A stretch of DNA of 7,810 nt from an uncultured Jannaschia sp. (GTDB taxonomy: Bacteria; Pseudomonadota; Alphaproteobacteria; Rhodobacterales; Rhodobacteraceae): contig CALFSY010000154.1 in the NCBI GenBank assembly GCA_937916365.1, positions 1 through 7,810 of the forward strand. The letters run 5' to 3'. Shown in pieces: positions 1 through 5,889 of this stretch (the first letter of the stretch is position 1; each line of letters begins with the position of its first letter). The position numbers and the translations under genes were made by a program. A model generated the notes under the pieces. The model was not told where the DNA came from and did no database searches. It worked only from the letters and a program-made list of their open reading frames with translations.

Positions 1-565
1 CAAATACTTCGTTCCATGTATAATCATCCGATTTTGTGTAAAAAAATAAAATATCCTGAACTGGGCCCCATCGTTTTGCGCTTGAATGGGAACTGGTGCG
101 TTTCCAAGCAATTTCATTGCGAAAATTCTTTGCCCCAAACACGGCATCAAGCAACAGCTTTAGGTAGTGGCTCGCCGTCGGATCACAATGCAAATATAAA
201 CTGCCTGTGGGTTTCAGCACGCGGTGCAGTTCCACCAGCCGCACGGCCATCATGGCCAAATACGCCGTCATCGGGTTTTTGCCCAAAAATCCCACCATCG
301 CATCCAGCATTTTTGCCGCCTCTTGGTGGGGGCTGTCGCGTAAATCCTCCACCGCTTGGCCCGATACCATGTCATCCCATGTCCAGGTATCGTCGAACGC
401 TTGGATTTGCGCGCCCGATGTTTGGCCGCTTTCGTCACGAAACAGGTGCGAATAGGTGGCGTTAGAATTGAACGGCGGGTCCAGGTAAATCAAATCAACG
501 CTGTCGTCCGCAATATGATCGCGCAGGATACGCAGGTTGTCGCCGTAATACAGGTGGTTGGTCAT
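1..565 (-). CDS. Site-specific DNA methyltransferase, beta class, N-terminal part (cut by window edge)
   Basis: The minus strand is open from an ATG at 563-565 to the window edge, giving 188 codons with no stop. The translation starts MTNHLYYGDNLRIL and has the catalytic motif IV DPPF at residues 29-32 (IYLDPPFNSNATY), followed by LKPTGSLYLHCDP at about 118-129 and EIAWKRT at about 151-157. After these comes a DILFFYTKSDDYTWN stretch. Motif IV lying this close to the N-terminus, ahead of the expected target-recognition region and motif I, fits beta-class amino-methyltransferases (N6-adenine or N4-cytosine), such as stand-alone or type III-like enzymes. Motif I and most of the recognition domain must lie outside the window. 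The start is supported by the family-typical MTN-LYYGDN beginning; no good ribosome binding site is seen, and a TATAAT box lies only 10 bases upstream. The last 60 bases at the window edge are notably A/T-rich compared with neighbouring genes. Target sequence and any partner nuclease cannot be judged. Confidence 0.88.
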   Translation of the reverse strand, partial: MTNHLYYGDNLRILRDHIADDSVDLIYLDPPFNSNATYSHLFRDESGQTSGAQIQAFDDTWTWDDMVSGQAVEDLRDSPHQEAAKMLDAMVGFLGKNPMTAYLAMMAVRLVELHRVLKPTGSLYLHCDPTASHYLKLLLDAVFGAKNFRNEIAWKRTSSHSSAKRWGPVQDILFFYTKSDDYTWNEVF

Positions 566-621
566 GGCTCGATTGATTATACTATGGAATTGAATAGGCA
601 ATCCATACGTGGGGCCAACAC
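566..621. promoter_or_regulatory. Divergent promoter region between methyltransferase and HD hydrolase
   Basis: This 56-base spacer separates two outward-facing genes. On the minus strand a perfect TATAAT lies at 576-581, ten bases before the methyltransferase ATG, so that transcript would have a very short leader or none. On the plus strand TATACT lies at 578-583, about 38 bases before the ATG of the HD hydrolase. The two -10 candidates occupy nearly the same bases. Neither has a convincing -35 box (GGATTG at 17 bp on the minus strand, TGGTTG at 17 bp on the plus strand), so the call rests mostly on the -10 matches and the geometry. Confidence 0.35.
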
Positions 622-1239
622 ATGAAACAACCCAGGGCGTGGCAACGCATGTTATCGGGGCGGCGGCTTGACCTATTGGACCCGACGCCGGTGGATATTG
701 AGATCGAAGACATCGCGCATGGCTTGGCCTTTGTCGCGCGGTGGAACGGGCAAACGCGCGGCGATTATCCGTATTCGGTGGCCGAACACGCGTTGTTGGT
801 GGAACGTATTTGCGGGCGGTTGAAACCCGATTGGCCTGCGAAATGGCGGCTGGCGGCGTTGCTGCACGATGCGCCGGAATACGTGATCGGCGATATGATT
901 TCCCCGGTTAAGGCGGCGGTGGGCCCAGGGTATGGCGCGTTGGACGATCGTTTGGCGGCGGCCATTCACCTGCGGTTTGGGTTGCCAGCGATTTTGCCCC
1001 AATCCGTTAAGGCGGTTATTAAGCGGGCTGACAAAACCTCTGCCTGGTTAGAGGCGACGCAGCTTGCCGGTTTTGCGGCGGAGGAGGCGAACAAATTTTT
1101 TGGCCGACCCAAGGCGGGGTATGTTCAGGGCCTAACCCTGATCTTGCGCCCACCGGTTGCCGTGCGCCGTGCATTCACGGATCGCCACGCCGCATTATTG
1201 GCGGCATGTGACGACCTCAAAGGGAATGCTGCGCGTTAA
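622..1239 (+). CDS. HD-superfamily phosphohydrolase (YfbR-like, COG1896 type)
   Basis: A 205-residue soluble protein. The HD metal-binding signature is visible: H56 in YSVAEHALLV, H82-D83 in LLHDAPE, and D137 in IKRADKTS; H33 (IAHGLA) is a further candidate ligand. The N-terminal half (RAWQRMLSGRRLDLLDP, then DIEIEDIAHGLA and ARWNGQTRGD) matches the common alphaproteobacterial HD hydrolases annotated as YfbR-like or COG1896. In E. coli, YfbR is a 5'-deoxynucleotidase acting on dNMPs, but the substrate of this branch cannot be read from the sequence. The HD core appears complete and the length is usual. The ATG at 622 is chosen because the family-typical start follows it directly; only a weak purine stretch (GTGGGG) precedes it. 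This is the only plus-strand gene in the window. It is divergent from the methyltransferase and convergent with the NnrU-family gene. Confidence 0.9.
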   Translation: MKQPRAWQRMLSGRRLDLLDPTPVDIEIEDIAHGLAFVARWNGQTRGDYPYSVAEHALLVERICGRLKPDWPAKWRLAALLHDAPEYVIGDMISPVKAAVGPGYGALDDRLAAAIHLRFGLPAILPQSVKAVIKRADKTSAWLEATQLAGFAAEEANKFFGRPKAGYVQGLTLILRPPVAVRRAFTDRHAALLAACDDLKGNAAR

Positions 1240-1266
1240 AACGCAGGGGGTGCGCAAAATCCCCTT
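1229..1266. terminator. Weak bidirectional terminator candidate between convergent genes
   Basis: The 25-base gap between the two convergent stop codons and its flanks can form two small hairpins. CTGCG (1229-1233) pairs with CGCAG (1242-1246) across an 8-base loop, and AGGGG (1245-1249) pairs with CCCCT (1261-1265) across an 11-base loop. Read on the minus strand, the second is followed by TGCGTTTT. Stems are only 5 bp and share bases, so this is a weak candidate based mainly on location. Confidence 0.2.
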
Positions 1267-1825
1267 AGTAGGTTGGAAACGGATAAACGCCCAACCATGT
1301 GTGGATCATCGCCACAACCCCATAGGCGATAATCGCCGCGATCCCGGCAATCACATCCCCGCGCACCGAAACCGGCGTTGGCCGATCCCAATCGGGTGCG
1401 GTTTTGTTGATGATTATGACCGATCCCACGGCCCACGCCAACAGCCCGCCGAACAGGATTATGGCGGCCAAATCGCCATTCACCAAAAGGTGGGCAATGG
1501 CCCAGGCCTTTGCCGCCGTTAATTGTTTGTGCCGAACACGGGCGGACATTGTGCCGGGGATCATGGACAATGCAAAAAACCAAAACGCGATCAGAATCAA
1601 TACATTGGCAACATGAACCATAAACGCGGGCGGGGCCCAAACACCGATGAACGGGGCCGCGCGATACCCCAAAACCATCAACACCACTGCGGCCAGCAAT
1701 GCCACCGCAACCGCGCCTTTGCCGACGTCGCCCATCGCAGCGCGTTGGGTGGGGTAAAGCCGTTTGAACCAATGCGCGCCTGCAAACAAAACGATGCCAA
1801 GCACCAAAAGAATGTAGCCAGTCAT
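1265..1825 (-). CDS. NnrU-family integral membrane protein
   Basis: A 186-residue, strongly hydrophobic protein with about five or six membrane segments (near residues 3-16, 37-55, 70-90, 107-137 and 156-175). Family landmarks are H18 in FAGAHWF and the segment from RHKQL (98-102) through WAIAHLLVNGD (108-118) to LFGGLLAWA (124-132), the most conserved part of NnrU proteins. NnrU was named from a nitric-oxide-responsive denitrification locus. The family is related to the plant carotenoid isomerase Z-ISO, a heme protein, so H18, H99, H112 and H175 deserve attention as possible cofactor ligands (inference). The start is the ATG at 1823-1825, placed 7 bases after a strong GGAGG. A GTG three bases earlier would leave only 4 bases of spacing. 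Its ATG overlaps the upstream TGA by one base (TGATG), so it is translationally coupled to the CitE/Mcl2-like gene. Biological role here is unknown; no denitrification gene is visible nearby. Confidence 0.88.
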   Translation of the reverse strand: MTGYILLVLGIVLFAGAHWFKRLYPTQRAAMGDVGKGAVAVALLAAVVLMVLGYRAAPFIGVWAPPAFMVHVANVLILIAFWFFALSMIPGTMSARVRHKQLTAAKAWAIAHLLVNGDLAAIILFGGLLAWAVGSVIIINKTAPDWDRPTPVSVRGDVIAGIAAIIAYGVVAMIHTWLGVYPFPTY

Positions 1826-2691
1826 CACGTCACCTCCAATCTTGCGATTGCCTTTGCCTTTGCCAGTGTCGCGCGGGCTTGTGCGATATGCAAGGCCTCA
1901 ACAATCGTGCCGTCCACAACGGCAATACCATGCCCTTGGGTCACGGCCGTGTCATAGGCCGCGATGTAACGGCGCGCCAGATCAAGATCGGCCTTAGACG
2001 GGGAAAAGGCGGCGTTGGCCGTGGCGATTTGCGCGGGATGGATCAGGGTTTTGCCGTCAAAGCCCCAATCGCGGCCTTCGGCGCATTCTTTTGCCAGCCC
2101 GTCAATATCTCTAAATGTATTGTAAACCCCATCGATACAGACGATGCCATGGGCACGGGCGGCCAACACACAGGTTTGCCGTGCGGTGGCCAGGGCCGTG
2201 CGGGTGCGGGTGCCCAAATCCTTGGCCAAATCGTTTGTGCCCATCACAAAGCCCGCCACGCGCGGCATTGTTGCGATGGTCGCCGCGTTTAGAATGGACA
2301 AAGGCGTTTCCATCATGGCCCAAATGCGTGTGGGGGCCGCCGCGGGAATTGTGGCTAACACCTGCTCTAAGTTTGCAATATCTGCGGGACTGTTGACCTT
2401 TGGCAATAAAATCGCCTCTGGCCCCAATACCGCGATCGCGGTAATGTCATCCATCCCCCAGGGTGTGTTTAGGGCATTGATCCGAACAATTTGTGCCCGT
2501 GGGCCGTATGCGCCATTTTGAAGCGTTTGGCCCAAAATAGCGCGCGCGTGGGGTTTTTCGTCCGGCGCAATCGCGTCTTCGAGATCGAATATGACGGCGT
2601 CGGTGGGCAACGATCGCGCCTTTGCCAGGGCCGCCTGCTTCGATCCAGGAATATATAGCACAGAACGATATGGCCGATCCGACAGATGCAT
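1825..2691 (-). CDS. mcl2: CitE/HpcH-type CoA-ester enzyme, probable (3S)-malyl-CoA thioesterase
   Basis: A 288-residue TIM-barrel protein of the HpcH/HpaI aldolase-citrate lyase beta family. Visible landmarks are R9 in YRSVLYIPGS (CoA/phosphate side), DLEDAIAPDEK at 36-46, R70 in VRINALNTPW, K98 in LLPKVNSP, and the probable Mg ligands E128 (MMETP) and D154 (GTNDLAKDLG). H218 lies in KTLIHPAQI, and a C-terminal VVDGTIVEALHIAQA follows at 258-272. The family includes citrate lyase subunits, malyl-CoA/beta-methylmalyl-CoA lyases and the shorter Rhodobacter Mcl2, which hydrolyses (3S)-malyl-CoA to malate and CoA as part of the ethylmalonyl-CoA route. Length and the NnrU-family gene behind it favour the Mcl2 assignment, but a lyase acting on another CoA ester is possible. 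The start is fixed at the ATG at 2689-2691 because TAG lies in frame five codons upstream. No clear ribosome binding site precedes it. The nnrU-like gene overlaps its stop. Confidence 0.78.
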   Translation of the reverse strand: MHLSDRPYRSVLYIPGSKQAALAKARSLPTDAVIFDLEDAIAPDEKPHARAILGQTLQNGAYGPRAQIVRINALNTPWGMDDITAIAVLGPEAILLPKVNSPADIANLEQVLATIPAAAPTRIWAMMETPLSILNAATIATMPRVAGFVMGTNDLAKDLGTRTRTALATARQTCVLAARAHGIVCIDGVYNTFRDIDGLAKECAEGRDWGFDGKTLIHPAQIATANAAFSPSKADLDLARRYIAAYDTAVTQGHGIAVVDGTIVEALHIAQARATLAKAKAIARLEVT

Positions 2692-2717
2692 GTGCTTTAT
2701 ACACTATGAATTCGTTT

Positions 2718-2748
2718 ATGATACATGGATGATACGATACATTCATGG
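2718..2748. repeat. Clustered GATAC / CATGG short repeats, possible operator
   Basis: On the plus strand ATGATAC occurs at 2718-2724 and 2729-2735, one helical turn (11 bp) apart. A third GATAC follows at 2736-2740. GATACAT occurs at 2720-2726 and 2736-2742, and CATGG at 2724-2728 and 2744-2748. The cluster covers the candidate -10 box of the mcl2-like gene and extends downstream from it, which is where a repressor would bind. No known regulator motif is recognised, so function is inferred only from repetition and position. Confidence 0.35.
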
Positions 2749-2762
2749 GTGATATTTGTCAT
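2734..2762 (-). promoter_or_regulatory. Candidate promoter for the mcl2-like/NnrU unit
   Basis: On the minus strand ATGACA (2757-2762) and TATCGT (2734-2739) are separated by exactly 17 bases, resembling -35 and -10 boxes (TTGACA, TATAAT) with five and four matches. The predicted start would lie about 35 bases before the ATG at 2691. A second option is TATAAA nearer the gene, which would leave almost no leader. The region between 2692 and 2805 is the longest non-coding stretch in the window and has no clear terminator, so read-through from the upstream operon is also possible. Confidence 0.3.
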
Positions 2763-2805
2763 TGATGTCTTATCCACTAAAACGGGATGTGTCTTATGCG
2801 CGCCC

Positions 2806-3312
2806 CTAGCTATCGTGCGCCTGTTTTGCCAAAAGCACGGTGATAAGGTCGGCCATCGCCTTGGCCTGTGCGCCGGATGTGACACCGCCAACCATAACAA
2901 TCCGGCCAACCCGCCACCATAGACCCGGCGCATACACTGCCCCGCGCGTGGTGGGGCGTTTTAGGCGGATGCGAAACCCATTGGCCGGTTTGAACGCGAA
3001 AAACCCACGATCGACCGCGGCGACCTCGTCTATTGAACAAAGTGTTCGACCGGCATGTTCGCACAATTCATCGTGTGTTAGATCCAGCCGCACGCCGGTC
3101 ACCCCCCACATATACCAAGCCAGGGTTAGGAACCCGCCGCCCGTCACCACCAAAAATAATAACCAGCCCAGGTGCGCGGGCGGGTGTGTGGCGGCCACAT
3201 ACATCAACAATGCACCCAAAGCCCCAATCCCGCCCACCGCCGCCACGCGGCGACCCGGGCGTGGGTCGATCACGGCAATGATGTGATTGTGTGGGTCAGG
3301 CGTTTCTATCAT
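2806..3312 (-). CDS. Small membrane protein of unknown function, two transmembrane segments
   Basis: A 168-residue protein I recognise only as a conserved hypothetical of the Rhodobacterales type. It has a short polar N-terminus (MIETPDPHNHII), two hydrophobic spans at about residues 23-41 and 48-70, then a polar domain of about 95 residues. That domain carries RLDLTHDELCEH, FFAFKPANGF, APGLWWRVGR and VMVGGVTS, and ends in a helix rich in Ala and Leu. The alternating strand-like pattern after a helical hairpin resembles membrane-attached PH-like domains, but this is only an impression. The start is the ATG at 3310-3312 with AGGGG 11 bases upstream. Extending to a TTG at 3348 would overlap the upstream gene by 17 bases and add an implausible leader. 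It is the last gene of the minus-strand operon, 19 bases after the AEC permease stop. A soluble function for the C-terminal domain cannot be assigned. Confidence 0.72.
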   Translation of the reverse strand: MIETPDPHNHIIAVIDPRPGRRVAAVGGIGALGALLMYVAATHPPAHLGWLLFLVVTGGGFLTLAWYMWGVTGVRLDLTHDELCEHAGRTLCSIDEVAAVDRGFFAFKPANGFRIRLKRPTTRGAVYAPGLWWRVGRIVMVGGVTSGAQAKAMADLITVLLAKQAHDS

Positions 3313-3331
3313 TCTAACACATACCCCTAAT

Positions 3332-4266
3332 TTATGGCAGCACCGCAATCCACACCGCGGCGGTAATCACTGTCAATGCGGTGCCGATCAAAAGGCTTGA
3401 GGCCGCCACACGCCGGGCGGCGCCATACATATTGGCAAAAATATAGGTATTAATGCCAGGCGGCATTGCGGCGGTCACAACCACGGCGCGCAGTTGATCA
3501 TCCGACAACGTGGCCACCCCCCGGCCAATGCCGTATCCAATGGCCGGATGCAGGATCAGCGATAAGATACACACAAATCCAATAACCATCGCGTCGCCCT
3601 CGGGCCTATAACGATACAGAACCCCGCCCAATCCGAACAATGCCGCCGGCAACGCCGCGCGAATCATCAAATCCAACGCATCCGTTACAACCATGGGCAG
3701 GATCACCCCGCTTAAGTTTACGGCAAAACCCAGCGCGATACCAATCATCAAGGCATTTGAAAAAATTGCCTTACCAACCTGCGGAACCAACGTTGCCAAA
3801 TTCGTGCGATCCGCGCGCACGATTTCCATTGTTGTGATGCCGATCAAATAACAAAATGGCGCATGTAACGCGATAATGGCGAAATTGGGGGCCAAAGCCG
3901 CGGTGCCATAGGCGCGTTCGTGGATGGGCAAACCCAAAAGCACTGTGTTGGCAAACAGTGCGCAAAACCCAATGACCACACTGTCAACGGCGGAGCGGCG
4001 AAACAAAATTCGGGCGCCCAACGCCCCCCCAAAACAAAACCACTGGCCGATCCCATGTAAAACGATATTAAAAGCCGCCAATCAAATTCTTGGCCCAAAT
4101 CAAGCGTGGCAATCGCCGAAAACAAAAGGCAGGGGATGGCGAATTTTTGTGTAAATACCATTAATCCATCGACTGCATCGTTGGAAAATATCCCGCGCCA
4201 AACCGCCAAATACCCCGCACCCACAACCAAAAAAACCGGTAAAACGATGCTTAGCAGTGCAGCCAT
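3332..4266 (-). pseudogene. AEC (auxin efflux carrier) family transporter, interrupted by a one-base frameshift
   Basis: Two overlapping minus-strand frames together make one normal AEC permease. The first begins at the ATG 4264-4266 (MAALLSIVLPVFLVVGAGY) and carries the family through GFVLGG at residues 76-81. The second continues as ALGARILFRRSAVDSVVIGF to a TAA at 3332-3334. The frames switch at a run of seven C (4024-4030; G7 on the coding strand). With eight G the reading would be FVLGGALGARI and the protein 311 residues, the usual length for the family, with about ten membrane spans. The later part shows LFANTVLLGLPIHERAYG and the C-terminal MPPGINTYIFANMY region. AEC carriers export or import organic acids and similar anions (for example malonate carriers); the substrate here is unknown. 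As given, translation yields a 140-residue product ending at 3844. Apart from the frame break no damage is seen. The ATG overlaps the upstream stop (TGATG). It could be an expressed phase variant, a new pseudogene or a base-calling error. Confidence 0.85.
4024..4030. other. C7 homopolymer at the frameshift point of the AEC permease
   Basis: Seven consecutive C (G on the coding strand). One extra base, or two fewer, would restore the frame of the AEC transporter at residues 80-82. The frames before and after this run are each open and show family-typical sequence right up to it, which locates the break here rather than elsewhere. Confidence 0.8.
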
Positions 4267-5063
4267 CAGATATGATACCGCACCACCATGCCATCAAAGG
4301 CAGGCACAACAGGATCGGGGGTTTCGTTTAACACGGTTTGATAGTCCATATCGATGTGCATGTTGGTCAAAACGGCGCGGCGCGGCGCGGCGCGAGCGAT
4401 CCAGCCCAATGTTTTTTCCAGATGTGCGTGCGAGGGATGCGGTGTGCGCCGCAGTGCGTCCACCACCCAACAATCAAGGTTCGCCAAAATTGGCCAAGTT
4501 TGATCCGGAATATCCGAAACATCAGGCGCATACGCCAAATCCGCAACGCGAAACCCCAACGCATGAATTGCGCCATGCACCACATCAAATGGCACAATCG
4601 TTATCGGGCCGCCGGCGCCCTCGATTACAATATCCCCATCAATGGCTCGCAAATCCAAGATCGGGGGATAATCCGACCCCGCTGGTTGCACAAAGGCATA
4701 TCCAAATCGGTTTATCAAATCGCTTTGTGTGGGTGCATCGGCATAGACGGGTAATTTTTCGCGTATATTGAATACAATCATGCGTAAATCATCCAACCCA
4801 TGCACATGATCGGCGTGGGCGTGCGTGAACACCACTGCATTTAACTGCCCAATCCCGGTGTCCAAAAGTTGCTGCCGCAAATCCGGCGAGGCATCAATTA
4901 AAACTGTGGTTTCCCCCGCATCATCAATGCGCTGGATCAACATCGAACACCGGCGGCGGGTATTTTTGGGCTCGGCCGGGTCACATTCGCCCCATATCCC
5001 GCCCAATCTCGGCACGCCGCCCGATGATCCACACCCCAGGATCGTGAATCGCAATTCGGCCAT
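4266..5063 (-). CDS. MBL-fold metallo-hydrolase, PhnP-like phosphodiesterase family
   Basis: A 265-residue metallo-beta-lactamase-fold hydrolase. The N-terminus LRFTILGCGSSGGVPRLGG is typical of the PhnP/lipoyl-synthesis-associated group. The metal site is complete: H81, H83, D85 and H86 in THAHADHVHGLDD, H163 in FDVVHGAIHALGF, D181 in AYAPDVSDIP and H236 in LTNMHIDMDY. E. coli PhnP hydrolyses 5-phosphoribosyl 1,2-cyclic phosphate, but no phosphonate genes are near. A general cyclic-phosphate or nucleotide phosphodiesterase role is therefore as far as I would go. The start is the ATG at 5061-5063, overlapping the TatD-family stop (TAATG) and giving the family-typical beginning. An upstream in-frame start at 5120 would run back into that gene and add 19 residues of no family character. 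The stop overlaps the permease start (TGATG). A 5-bp tandem repeat lies in codons 224-231, just before H236. Confidence 0.88.
   Translation of the reverse strand: MAELRFTILGCGSSGGVPRLGGIWGECDPAEPKNTRRRCSMLIQRIDDAGETTVLIDASPDLRQQLLDTGIGQLNAVVFTHAHADHVHGLDDLRMIVFNIREKLPVYADAPTQSDLINRFGYAFVQPAGSDYPPILDLRAIDGDIVIEGAGGPITIVPFDVVHGAIHALGFRVADLAYAPDVSDIPDQTWPILANLDCWVVDALRRTPHPSHAHLEKTLGWIARAAPRRAVLTNMHIDMDYQTVLNETPDPVVPAFDGMVVRYHI
4373..4394. repeat. Pentanucleotide tandem repeat (CGGCG, 4.4 copies) inside the MBL-hydrolase gene
   Basis: CGGCG is repeated four times followed by CG. On the coding strand it encodes Arg/Ala/Pro residues 224-231 of the hydrolase. The unit length is not a multiple of three, so gain or loss of one copy would shift the frame before the metal ligand H236. 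In this copy the frame is intact. Confidence 0.8.
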
Positions 5064-5869
5064 TATGCGGCGACCCGCCACAGGGCGGCCTTGGGAAACA
5101 GCCGGTCGAAATTGGCGCACGTTTGTGCGGCAAATGCACTGTGTGTCATTCCAAATACGTCGGCCCCTACGCGCGCGGTGTGGATGACATGGGCCGGTTC
5201 ATTGCGTTTGCCGCGAAAGGGCGGTGGCGCCAAGTAAGGCGCATCCGTTTCCACCAGGATACGATCCACAGGAGCGGCGGCGAAAATCGCGCGCAGGGCG
5301 GTGGATTTTGGAAACGCCACTATGCCAGACATCGACAAATAGAACCCCAGATCAAGCGCGGTTTGCGCCAATTTCGGACCAGAGGAAAAACAATGCATTA
5401 CACACGTAAATGCCCCGGCCTGGTATTCCTGCGTTAAAATGCGGGCCATGTCGGCATCTGCGTCACGGGCATGAATGATTAACGGCAATCCCGTGCGCCG
5501 CGCAGCGGCAATATGCACCCGCAAACTGTCTTTTTGCATGGCTGCCGTTTCAGCGGTGTAGTGGTAATCAAGCCCGGTTTCCCCAATTCCCACAAATTTT
5601 GGATGACGGGCCAGCGCCTCAAATTCCGCAAGCGTCGCCATGGGTTCTTCGGCGGCGGCCATCGGGTGTGTGCCCGCCGCCCAAAAAACGGGCGCGTGCG
5701 TTTCGGCAATCGTTTGCACCTGCGACGCAAGGCGTAGTTTGGTGCAAATCGTGACCATGCGCGTAACCCCGGCCATGTGTGCCCGTGCCACAATATCGGG
5801 CAAATCGGCCGCGAAATCGGGAAAATCCAGATGGCAATGACTGTCGAAAACGATGTTGGGGGCAGACAT
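5063..5869 (-). CDS. TatD-family metal-dependent hydrolase (YcfH-like DNase)
   Basis: A 268-residue TIM-barrel amidohydrolase of the TatD family, standard length. All metal-site motifs are seen: H11 and H13 in FDSHCHLDFP, E97 in GIGETGLDYHY, H133 in LIIHARDAD, H159 in CVMHCFSS and D209 in LVETDAPYLAP, followed by RGKRNEP at 219-225. Members are Mg-dependent 3'-5' exonucleases or DNases; E. coli TatD acts in repair of oxidised DNA, and some homologues act on D-aminoacyl-tRNA. The position directly behind holB matches that of ycfH in E. coli, so this is probably the YcfH branch rather than TatD itself. The ATG at 5867-5869 gives the canonical start and lies 20 bases after the holB stop, with only a weak GGGA as ribosome binding site. 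The stop overlaps the next gene as TAATG. Confidence 0.92.
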   Translation of the reverse strand: MSAPNIVFDSHCHLDFPDFAADLPDIVARAHMAGVTRMVTICTKLRLASQVQTIAETHAPVFWAAGTHPMAAAEEPMATLAEFEALARHPKFVGIGETGLDYHYTAETAAMQKDSLRVHIAAARRTGLPLIIHARDADADMARILTQEYQAGAFTCVMHCFSSGPKLAQTALDLGFYLSMSGIVAFPKSTALRAIFAAAPVDRILVETDAPYLAPPPFRGKRNEPAHVIHTARVGADVFGMTHSAFAAQTCANFDRLFPKAALWRVAA

Positions 5870-5889
5870 GGCACAAATCCCAGGCGGGC

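Noticed and set aside
16..625. Plus-strand open frames across the left end
   Set aside because: They lie antisense to the methyltransferase, whose motifs (DPPF, LKPTGSLYLHCDP) are clear; their translations are low-complexity and Pro-rich.
1236..1772. A 178-codon minus-strand open frame overlapping the NnrU-family gene
   Set aside because: It is a shifted frame of the same strand as a clear NnrU-family protein, is Gly/Arg-rich, and has no recognisable domain; its openness follows from high GC.
2697..2933. A 78-codon minus-strand frame running from inside the unknown membrane protein gene into the intergenic region
   Set aside because: It starts inside a better-supported gene in another frame, has no ribosome binding site and no family resemblance, and covers the probable promoter.
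4106..4771. A 221-codon plus-strand open frame
   Set aside because: It is antisense to the MBL-fold hydrolase, whose metal ligands are complete; the translation is rich in Arg/Pro/Gln without any motif.
5064..5120. Upstream in-frame start for the MBL-fold hydrolase
   Set aside because: The extra 19 residues lie within the TatD-family gene and look like shifted-frame sequence; the TAATG overlap gives the family-typical start.
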